Assembly (NCBI GenBank): GCA_013314775.1
Contig: JABUFB010000006.1
Span: 186,001 to 250,000 of the forward strand
DNA length: 64,000 bases
From: Armatimonadota bacterium
Lineage (GTDB): Bacteria > Armatimonadota > Zipacnadia > Zipacnadales > JABUFB01
Direction of reading: 5' to 3'
The notes beneath the pieces were generated by a model that ran no database searches, was not told the origin of the DNA, and was given only the letters and a program-made list of their open reading frames with translations. Every line of letters begins with the position of its first letter. Position 1 is the first letter of the stretch. Position numbers and translations under genes: made by a program. Of this stretch, positions 9,055 to 15,194 are shown one piece after another.

Positions 9055-10071
9055 ATGCGCGCGATGGCTCTTCGGATAGTCCGGATGCTGGCGCTTCTCA
9101 CCCTTGTCGTCACGCCCTGCGCCGCGCTCAGCATCTCCCAGGTCGTCGATGAGATCAGCCTGACCAGCTATACAGCCTACCTCGCTGGCGACGACTTCCT
9201 CTACACTCACCTGGGCGACAGCCGCGGCCTGGGCAAACCACAGCACGATCTCGCCCGCGACAACATCTACAACGAGTTCGCGAGCTTCGGCCTGACCACC
9301 GAACTGGACAGCTTCCACTGGTACAATTCGGGCAATACATACTACGACGGCGTGAACGTCGTCGGCGTCCTGCCCGGACTGAAGCGCCCCAATGACCTGT
9401 ATATCATCGGGGCGCACTATGATTCCGTGAGCGTCGCGCCCGGTGCGGATGACAACGGCAGCGGGGTCGCGGCCGTTCTCGAGTGCGCCCGAGTCCTGTC
9501 GCAGTACAGTTTTGACGCAACCCTGGTCTTCATCGCCTTCGACTGCGAGGAGGTCGGGCTGGTGGGCAGCCGCTGGTGGGTCCATGACAACCCCGGCGCC
9601 AATGTGCTGGGCATGCTTTCGCTGGACATGATCGCCTTCAACTACACGGACGATCCGAATACGAAGGACCGGGTGTTCGTGCTGGGTCCGAGCACTGGCG
9701 GCTATGCCGCGCTGAAGCAAGCCTTCGCCGACGCGGTCAACCAGTACGGGAACGGAGTCATTCCCGTGCAGTACACGGCCGTCTCGAACAGCGACCACTA
9801 CCCCTTCCAGCAGGCGGGCTACGCTTCGGCGCTGGTCATCGAACGCGGCTACTCATACAACACGAACTACCACAAGTCCACGGACGCGGTCGAGTCGGAA
9901 CTCTACGGGCGGCCCTATATCGACACGTGGTTCGCCCACGGGATCACCCGCGCCACGGCAGGCTGGCTGGCGACGGAGGCGAACCTGAATGTGCCGGAGC
10001 CGGGAACGGTGGCGTTGGTCCTGCTGGGTTTGGGTCTACTCGGGGTGAAAGTGCTACGCCGGCGGGGGTGA
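9055..10071 (+). CDS. Secreted M28-family zinc aminopeptidase with PEP-CTERM sorting signal
   Basis: A 338-residue exported peptidase. An N-terminal signal peptide (MALRIVRMLALLTLVV...CAA) is followed by an M28 catalytic domain with all zinc and catalytic elements visible: GAHYDS (His), GADDNGSG (bridging Asp), FDCEEVGL (catalytic Glu and ligand), LDMIAF (Asp) and NYHKSTD (His). It ends with VPEPGTVAL, a hydrophobic segment and an Arg cluster, a textbook PEP-CTERM signal recognised by exosortase for cell-envelope sorting. The ATG has GAGGGGG upstream. It probably cleaves N-terminal residues from extracellular peptides. No exosortase gene is in the window. It is convergent with the tus-like operon, 150 bp away. 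Confidence 0.9.
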   Translation: MRAMALRIVRMLALLTLVVTPCAALSISQVVDEISLTSYTAYLAGDDFLYTHLGDSRGLGKPQHDLARDNIYNEFASFGLTTELDSFHWYNSGNTYYDGVNVVGVLPGLKRPNDLYIIGAHYDSVSVAPGADDNGSGVAAVLECARVLSQYSFDATLVFIAFDCEEVGLVGSRWWVHDNPGANVLGMLSLDMIAFNYTDDPNTKDRVFVLGPSTGGYAALKQAFADAVNQYGNGVIPVQYTAVSNSDHYPFQQAGYASALVIERGYSYNTNYHKSTDAVESELYGRPYIDTWFAHGITRATAGWLATEANLNVPEPGTVALVLLGLGLLGVKVLRRRG

Positions 10072-10221
10072 TTCAGTGAAGGGAGACCGGTGCTCTTCGC
10101 CTTTGCATGTCCCTTTCAACCGCAGGGAAGCGGCCGTCTGCGGTCGCCGAGAGGGACAGGACCAACCGCCTCGGTCAGGACCCGCCGGACTCAAGGCAAC
10201 CATTCAGCCGTCGTCGCCCGC

Positions 10222-10515
10222 TCAATGCACCGACCGTTCATATTCCACGATCAGGTCCACGAAGCCGGGGTAGTCCACTGTCTCGAGGTTAGTCCTGACC
10301 GCTCGCGCGTCCAGGTCCGGCTGCAGCGCGCAGATGCGAACACCTCGCGCAGCGGCCGCCTCTATGGCCTTCGAGGCTTCTGTGGTTACTGGCGCTGCGG
10401 CGTAGACACCGTCCTCGATCAGCAGCACGCAGTCGCCTTGCACCGCGAAGGCGACTTTCTTCGCCTCAGTCGGGTCCTGGTGTGGGGCGTGGCTGAGGAT
10501 GAACAAAGTGGGCAT
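10222..10515 (-). CDS. DsrH/TusB-like sulfur-relay protein
   Basis: A 97-residue protein starting TLFILSHAPHQDPTEAKKVAF, typical of the DsrH/TusB fold, with GDCVLLIEDGVYAA in the core strand. In the TusBCD or DsrEFH hexamer this subunit partners with the two DsrE-fold proteins that pass persulfide sulfur from TusA. It is the last gene of the minus-strand operon. The single internal Cys (RGVRICAL) is not at a position I can equate with the functional Cys of TusD. A GC-rich hairpin at 10544-10571 lies between it and the preceding gene, so its expression may be uncoupled from the rest. Confidence 0.82.
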   Translation of the reverse strand: MPTLFILSHAPHQDPTEAKKVAFAVQGDCVLLIEDGVYAAAPVTTEASKAIEAAAARGVRICALQPDLDARAVRTNLETVDYPGFVDLIVEYERSVH

Positions 10516-10582
10516 GTTCTTGGCCCCCGTGTCAGGTTCGCAGGGCCCCCCCTCGAAAATGAGGGAGGGCCGTGTCTTTTGC

Positions 10583-10936
10583 TCAATAGGTCATGACCAT
10601 ATCGGCCTGGGCGATAAGCTCTGCGATTTCCTCATGGGACACGGGCCTGATTGCCGGATCGAGCCCATCCACCGATAGCCCGCGCTCATTCAGGGCGTGC
10701 TCCTCAACCAACAGTTCAACGTCAAGGTCGGCCAGGCTCTGGATCAGTTGCAGGGCGTCATTCCCGTGGATCCCTTCCGGCCGCTGCCCGGGAAGCACGG
10801 CCCACGCACCATCGTCCATGAGAAGATAGCTGATCTGGAAAGGCATGGTGCCGAAGCCCATACAGGAACGCACACTTTCGGGGATTGCGGCGGACCCGTA
10901 GGGTGCAGTTCGGACCAGGAAAAGCACTCGCTTCAT
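10583..10936 (-). CDS. DsrE/DsrF (TusC-like) sulfur-relay protein
   Basis: A 117-residue DsrE-fold protein starting KRVLFLVRTAPYGSAAIPESV, matching the first beta strand and loop of TusC/DsrF, with a second strand ISYLLMDDGAWAVL. It sits between the TusD-like and TusB-like genes exactly as in tusDCB and dsrEFH operons, so a heterohexameric sulfurtransferase is likely. It has one Cys (VRSCMGF) in the early helix. Assignment to DsrF rather than DsrE rests on length and gene order. Confidence 0.78.
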   Translation of the reverse strand: MKRVLFLVRTAPYGSAAIPESVRSCMGFGTMPFQISYLLMDDGAWAVLPGQRPEGIHGNDALQLIQSLADLDVELLVEEHALNERGLSVDGLDPAIRPVSHEEIAELIAQADMVMTY

Positions 10937-11020
10937 GATAGTGAGGCTCTACCCCTTCTCGCTGAGGCGCAGGGCAGGGACGCCCCAGCATCTGTTTTCT
11001 CACGTAATCAGACCGCGCGG

Positions 11021-11371
11021 TCAGTACCCAAAGCAGAGCACTCTGTCGGCGCTCGCAACCATCTTCCCGAGGGTCGCGATACCCGCCATTTTCAGTCCCT
11101 CCGCAAGGTCGGACCGCTTCTGACCGCGGAACTGGCAGCATGCGCCACACCCCTGGATGTTCACGCCGCGCTCCAGCAGGGCGATAAGCTCCTCCGTCAA
11201 ATTGCGCTCACCGCCCGTCCTGCAATCAGCATTCATCGCAACCACAGCGTCTTCGGCCAGGAATATTCCCACCGTGTGCCCCTTGTCCAGGGCGCTGTTT
11301 GCAACGTCGATCACAGTCTGCAAATGCTGGAAAGCATAGGGCCCGGTGCGCACCACGAGAACAATGTCCAT
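11021..11371 (-). CDS. DsrE/TusD-like sulfurtransferase subunit
   Basis: A 116-residue DsrE-fold protein (MDIVLVVRTGPYAFQHLQTV). It has a conserved acceptor loop GVNIQGCGACCQFRG, containing three clustered Cys near the place where TusD/DsrE carries its persulfide-bearing Cys. I chose the ATG at 11371, which has GGAGGGG five bases ahead, over an ATG four codons upstream that lacks a ribosome site and would overlap the stop of the preceding gene. It probably receives sulfur from the TusA-like protein encoded at the head of the same operon. The destination (tRNA thiolation or sulfur oxidation) cannot be told from this window. Confidence 0.82.
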   Translation of the reverse strand: MDIVLVVRTGPYAFQHLQTVIDVANSALDKGHTVGIFLAEDAVVAMNADCRTGGERNLTEELIALLERGVNIQGCGACCQFRGQKRSDLAEGLKMAGIATLGKMVASADRVLCFGY

Positions 11372-11382
11372 GATCCCCTCCA

Positions 11383-11877
11383 TCAGGAGATAAAGAGGTT
11401 GATCTGAGCGTCACTTGCCTCGCCTACATAGGTCGCGGCGCCGGCCACTTCCACACTGTCCAGCAGTTCCTCGCGGCAGATGCCCATGGCGTCCATGGAC
11501 ATCTGGCAGGCGATCATCCGCACGTCCAGGTCCTGTGCTGTCTGTATCAGTTCAGGCAGGCTCGCAATCTTCTTTTGGGCCATGATCTGCTTCATCATCC
11601 CCGCGCCCAGCCCGCCCATGTTCAGCTGGGACAGGGGCAGACTTGCCGCGCTCTTGGGCAGCATCCACGCCAGCATCTTCTGCATCCAGTTGCGCTTGCA
11701 GGCTACGGCCGGACCGCCCTTCTTGAGCGCTGACAGGCCCCAGAAGGTGAAGAACATGGTGGTCTTCATCCCCATGGCCGCGGCGGTGGTGGCGATGATG
11801 AAGGCACCCATCACCTTGTCCATGGAGCCGGAAAACACCACAATAGTCGCTTTCTTCTCTGCTGACGCGTCAGGCAT
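11383..11877 (-). CDS. DsrE2-family (DrsE_2) membrane-associated sulfur carrier
   Basis: A 164-residue protein of the DsrE2 type. The N-terminus ATIVVFSGSMDKVMGAFIIA and the following AAAMGMKTTMFFTFWGL are diagnostic, as is the Met/Lys-rich middle (MGGLGAGMMKQIM). Conserved Cys residues are present in VACKRN, in MIACQMSMDAMGI and in ICREEL. DsrE2 proteins accompany TusA in sulfur-oxidising and many anaerobic bacteria and can carry persulfide near the membrane. It lies 15 bp downstream of tusA, on the same transcript. Confidence 0.87.
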   Translation of the reverse strand: MPDASAEKKATIVVFSGSMDKVMGAFIIATTAAAMGMKTTMFFTFWGLSALKKGGPAVACKRNWMQKMLAWMLPKSAASLPLSQLNMGGLGAGMMKQIMAQKKIASLPELIQTAQDLDVRMIACQMSMDAMGICREELLDSVEVAGAATYVGEASDAQINLFIS

Positions 11878-11892
11878 CCGCGCGCTCCTTCC

Positions 11893-12117
11893 CTAGGCAA
11901 TCTGGATGACGGCGGTGTAGACGCCGCCCTCTTCATTGAGCGAGACAAGGGTGTGACCCTGTGCCTCCGCCCAGGCCTGAACGTCGGGCTCGAACCCGGG
12001 ATCGTCGGCCAGTACGGTGATGGTGTCGCCCGCGGAAAGCTCCTTGACTGCCTTGGTCATCTTCACGATGGGCATGGGGCAGGCAAGTCCCTTCGCGTCC
12101 AAGGTAATGTCAGCCAT
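11893..12117 (-). CDS. tusA: TusA-family sulfur carrier
   Basis: A 74-residue protein with the hallmark GLACPMPIVKMTKAV (CPxP motif, with the Cys that carries persulfide) followed by a ferredoxin-like fold (DTITVLADDPGFEPDVQAW). First gene of the operon, reading away from a promoter at 12150-12178. It collects sulfur from a cysteine desulfurase or rhodanese and passes it to DsrE-fold proteins, four of which follow. No desulfurase or MnmA is visible nearby. Confidence 0.93.
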   Translation of the reverse strand: MADITLDAKGLACPMPIVKMTKAVKELSAGDTITVLADDPGFEPDVQAWAEAQGHTLVSLNEEGGVYTAVIQIA

Positions 12118-12145
12118 GATCCCACTTCCCTTTCAGGTAATATGC

Positions 12146-12178
12146 GAATACTCTAATAATATTCCGCGGTTATGTCAA
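12146..12178 (-). promoter_or_regulatory. Promoter of the tusA-dsrE operon with an overlapping inverted repeat
   Basis: On the minus strand a perfect TTGACA (complement of 12173-12178) is followed after 17 bases by TAGAGT (complement of 12150-12155). An inverted repeat GAATA/TATTC (12146-12150 and 12160-12164) straddles the -10 in an otherwise GC-rich genome. It could be an operator for a repressor, for instance a sulfur-sensing ArsR-type protein, but no regulator gene is nearby. Confidence 0.55.
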
Positions 12179-12313
12179 TGCACTTCTCTACAAATCTTGG
12201 CGTGGACAGTGACAGCCGCTCTTGTCAACAGGAGCACCTGTTTTCCGGGATGCGCGCCGGCTAACGCCGAATAGGCATTCATCGTGCCCCCGGCCCGAAG
12301 CCCTTGCCTCACA

Positions 12314-12357
12314 GCCCGCGAAGCGGGCGACGGCCTGCCGCTGGGGGCGGAAGCCCC
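12314..12357. repeat. Paired GC-rich hairpins in the tusA/epimerase gap
   Basis: The 448-bp gap between tusA and the epimerase contains two tight hairpins: GCCCGC-GAA-GCGGGC (12314-12328) and GGGGGC-GGAA-GCCCCC (12342-12357). The GCCCGCGAAGCGG core also occurs inside the retron RNA gene near 14836. No gene was identified in the rest of the gap apart from the tus promoter. Confidence 0.45.
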
Positions 12358-12565
12358 CGGATTGCCGCCCCGCAATGCGCCTTGGGCCCACGAGGGGGGC
12401 GACAGGCCGTTCTTCACGCACCGGACGCCGGCCACACACGATCCGGTACGCATCTCGCAGAACCGATGGTATTGCTATTGTCAACTGTTTTGTTGCGCAG
12501 CGGCGCCTGGTGTGATAGCTTTCTTGCCTGATAGCCCGATGCGTCTACTCCCTGGAGGGTGCACT

Positions 12566-13495
12566 ATGAAGATCCTTGTCACCGGCGGCGCAGGTTTCAT
12601 CGGCTCCAATGTGGTTGATCGGTATATCGCCGAGGGGCATGAGGTCGTGATCGTGGACAATCTGTCCACCGGAAGGAGGGAGAACATCAACCCGGCCGCG
12701 ACCTTCTACCCGGTGGACATCACCGACCGCCAGAGCCTGGTCGGCGTCTTCGAGCGTGAACGCCCACAGATTGTCAACCACCACGCCGCCCAGATGGATG
12801 TGCGCAAGTCTGTGGAGGATCCGGGGTTCGATGCGGGCATCAACATCATCGGCAGCCTGAACCTCATCGAAGCCGCGGTACATAGTGGCGTGGAGAAGAT
12901 GATCTACATCTCCAGCGGTGGCGCGATCTATGGCGACCCCGAGGAGATCCCCGCTACCGAGGAGTGCGCAGTCCACCCCATCTCACATTACGGCGTCTCC
13001 AAGTATACCGTCGAGAAATACCTGTGGCTGTACAACCACAATGAAGGCCTGCGGTACACCACCCTGCGCTACGCCAATGTCTACGGCCCGCGCCAGCGAC
13101 CCGACGGCGAGGCCGGCGTAACCGCCATTTTTTCGGGTCTCATGCTCAGCGGGCGCCGGCCCACGATTTTCGGCACAGGCGACAAGACTCGGGACTACGT
13201 GTTCGTCGAGGACGTTGTGGAAGCGAATGTGCTGGCCCTGGACCGGGGCGACCAGGAAGCCTTCAACATCGGCACCGGAGTGCGGACATCGGACCAGCAG
13301 GTATACGACACCATCGCCCAGGCAACAGGCTACCAGGAACCGCCGATCTACGGTGATGAGCGCAAAGGCGACGTGAAGCACTCGGCGCTGGACTGGTCCA
13401 AAGCAAAGCGCGTCCTGGGTTGGGAACCGAAGTACACTTTCGCCCAGGGCGTAGCCAAGACCGTGGAGTATAACCGCCGGCAGTTGGGGCTCTAG
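12566..13495 (+). CDS. NAD-dependent epimerase/dehydratase (UDP-glucose 4-epimerase-like)
   Basis: A 309-residue extended short-chain dehydrogenase. [14 protein letters not shown] binds [14 protein letters not shown] supplies the catalytic Ser/Thr region, and [11 protein letters not shown] is the catalytic Yxxx[11 protein letters not shown] and [11 protein letters not shown] are typical of GalE and related sugar-nucleotide epimerases or dehydratases. The ATG at 12566 has GGAGGG seven bases ahead; the upstream frame extension contains GC hairpins and is not coding. It probably makes a sugar nucleotide for envelope polysaccharide, in keeping with the WecG/TagA gene 1.7 kb downstream. Confidence 0.92.
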   Translation: MKILVTGGAGFIGSNVVDRYIAEGHEVVIVDNLSTGRRENINPAATFYPVDITDRQSLVGVFERERPQIVNHHAAQMDVRKSVEDPGFDAGINIIGSLNLIEAAVHSGVEKMIYISSGGAIYGDPEEIPATEECAVHPISHYGVSKYTVEKYLWLYNHNEGLRYTTLRYANVYGPRQRPDGEAGVTAIFSGLMLSGRRPTIFGTGDKTRDYVFVEDVVEANVLALDRGDQEAFNIGTGVRTSDQQVYDTIAQATGYQEPPIYGDERKGDVKHSALDWSKAKRVLGWEPKYTFAQGVAKTVEYNRRQLGL

Positions 13496-13580
13496 CCGGT
13501 CGTTTGCCCCTGCCTTTGTTCGTCCATTCCTGTCCCGCGCGGCGGTGGCAGGACAGCGGGCATTGCGGGTGATGCAGCGG

Positions 13581-14726
13581 TCAGCCCTTCGGTGACGCCG
13601 TGGCTCCCCAATCCACTTCATGGAATGCCGCAAGCAACTTCGCGCCCTGGTCCGGATTTGCCATCTTGACCAGGGCGATCTTTCCCCTGAGCCGTTCCTT
13701 GAACAACTCGTCTCCCTCACGGTTCTGACTCTCAACCCCGTGCACCTTGCAGTTGTGCAGGATGGCTCGGAGCCGCCGCACCTCGTCCCTGCCGATGCCC
13801 GTGCGTTCGTTGACCACAAGCCCGGTCACGCTCTGCCTGCGGTTGTGGCGCATGATGCGGGTCTTGTGGCGAGCCACTTCGAACCCCTCTTCGGAGATAA
13901 TCGCCCGGGCGATGCCGATGAGCCGGCCGGGCCGATCCGGTCGCTGGAAATGCCCCGAGAACGTGAGGTCGTCGCCATATCGCGTGTAGGTTGCGCCGAA
14001 CTTCCGCGCGAGCCCCGCCAGCCTTCGGTCCATCTTCCAGCAGATGAGATTGGATATCGCCGGGCTTGTCGGTGACCCCTGGGGCAGCGCGCGTCGTCTG
14101 CCGTATGCGCAAGTGCACAGCATCGACAGATGCCAGGCCACCTCCTTGGAGTAACCCAGCCACTCGAACAGCCCCACCACCGTAGCCATGGAGACCGAGG
14201 GGAAAAAGTCCTCCAGGTCCATGCTCACAACGACGCGCTTCCCCACGTGAGCGGAGGCATTGGACACAATTGAGCGTCCGCGGATAAACCCGTGCGCGGC
14301 GGAACTCACCGGAACGCGGGCCAGAATCTCGTGGAATATCCAGTCCTGCGCCCTTCGGGTTTCGGCTTTCGGGGCACACAGGAGACGCTCCCCGCCGCTC
14401 TTCTTCGGCACGCGCCGGCGCACGTAGTGGTCGCAGGTCCTGTCCCGGCACGGCCAGGTTAGCCACCTCAGTTTCCCGGTAGTGACGCCCAGCGCGGCAG
14501 CGAGGTCTTCTACCGTCGCGAGAGCCGGCAGGTCAAATCGCGCCAGTTCCGCGGGCCGGAAGGTGGCTTCCGGCCGACCGTACCGGTGACGGCGTGGCCG
14601 GCGGCGCCGGGGCCTGGGCAGGAAGTCCGGCTGGCGTCGCCTGCGGGCCTCGGCGCGGGTCATGCCCGGGGGAAGCGGCGTTGCGGGGGGGAACAACATG
14701 CCTCGGAGCCACGAGAAGAAGCCCAT
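13581..14726 (-). CDS. Retron reverse transcriptase
   Basis: A 381-residue reverse transcriptase with retron signatures: the NAxxH motif (N156-A-S-A-H160, in RSIVSNASAHVGK), motif A VVSMDLEDFF (D170), LPQGSPTSP (214-222), the catalytic box YGDD (250-253) where most retrons have YADD, and the VTG motif (300-302) of the thumb region that recognises the msr RNA. The first 50 residues are an extra Arg-rich tail (PRRRRPRRHRYGRP), possibly RNA-binding. I chose the ATG at 14726 because GGAG lies nine bases ahead and the upstream frame runs into the ncRNA gene. The gene is 47 bp downstream of a matching msr-msd locus. No adjacent effector of a known retron type is visible. Confidence 0.93.
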   Translation of the reverse strand: MGFFSWLRGMLFPPATPLPPGMTRAEARRRRQPDFLPRPRRRRPRRHRYGRPEATFRPAELARFDLPALATVEDLAAALGVTTGKLRWLTWPCRDRTCDHYVRRRVPKKSGGERLLCAPKAETRRAQDWIFHEILARVPVSSAAHGFIRGRSIVSNASAHVGKRVVVSMDLEDFFPSVSMATVVGLFEWLGYSKEVAWHLSMLCTCAYGRRRALPQGSPTSPAISNLICWKMDRRLAGLARKFGATYTRYGDDLTFSGHFQRPDRPGRLIGIARAIISEEGFEVARHKTRIMRHNRRQSVTGLVVNERTGIGRDEVRRLRAILHNCKVHGVESQNREGDELFKERLRGKIALVKMANPDQGAKLLAAFHEVDWGATASPKG

Positions 14727-14773
14727 GAATGTGATCTCCGCAGCCTGTGCACATTCGAACCGATCATGACGTC

Positions 14774-14958
14774 CGCGAGCAGGGCGGTCCTGCGAGACCA
14801 TTGCAATGGTCCGCTTGCCATGCACATCCCGGCTGCCCGCGAAGCGGAGCTGCCGGGATTGCCGGTGGATACGGCGCGAAACCCGCACCGCGGCGTAACG
14901 CCGCGGCGATCCACTTCTTCCAGTGGATTGTCGAACGCCAGGACCGCCCCTGCTCGCG
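14774..14958 (-). ncRNA. Retron msr-msd non-coding RNA
   Basis: On the minus strand, a 5' arm (a1, 14939-14958) and a 3' arm (a2, 14774-14792) are complementary over 19 base pairs with a single bulged G, the classic a1/a2 duplex. After a1 come two msr-like stem-loops: ATCCACT/AGTGGAT (14909-14928) and CCGCGGCG/CGCCGCGG with loop TTA (14888-14906). The msd-like part (14793-14887) has a long hairpin with a CCCGGC/GCCGGG base and CCGC-TTC-GCGG tip (14828-14857) and a perfect 16-nt palindrome GACCATTGCAATGGTC (14796-14811) beside a2. The branching G is probably near 14938-14939, just after a1. The element ends 47 bp before the reverse transcriptase start, the usual retron order. Confidence 0.85.
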
Positions 14959-15038
14959 ATGTAAAGCAGCCGACACCAACATTGTTCGCGGTGCGTGGAA
15001 CCGACACCTTCTTCTCCGAAGGAAAAAGTGCTCCGTGG

Positions 15039-15115
15039 GTCCTGCTTCCCGTCAGCTGCCGTTCTGTCGGGGCAGTCGCGGGCGAGACGCCCGCGCCACG
15101 CGGGGGAAGCAGGAC
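15039..15115. repeat. Cloverleaf-like structured element upstream of the retron
   Basis: A closing stem of 12 perfect base pairs (GTCCTGCTTCCC at 15039-15050 with GGGAAGCAGGAC at 15104-15115) encloses a second hairpin (CTGCC/GGCAG) and a third (GCGGGCG-AGA-CGCCCGC). It lies between the retron RNA and the divergent glycosyltransferase gene. It could be a dispersed palindromic repeat, a bidirectional transcript element or an unrecognised small RNA. The base composition and loop style resemble other intergenic hairpins in this window. Confidence 0.5.
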
Positions 15116-15194
15116 GCGTGGGCTCGGCGGTTGACGCGCATCCCCCGACGGCCTATCCTTGGCGCAATCACCCTGCGCGGAGTCACTTGAGACG

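Noticed and set aside
12284-12565. N-terminal extension of the epimerase
   Set aside because: The segment is made of GC hairpins, and the ATG at 12566 has a strong ribosome site and starts the Rossmann motif correctly.
13581-14726. Group II intron or diversity-generating retroelement as the source of the reverse transcriptase
   Set aside because: No maturase or HNH domain, no intron domain V, and no variable-repeat/template-repeat pair was seen. NAxxH and VTG plus the a1/a2 repeat favour a retron.
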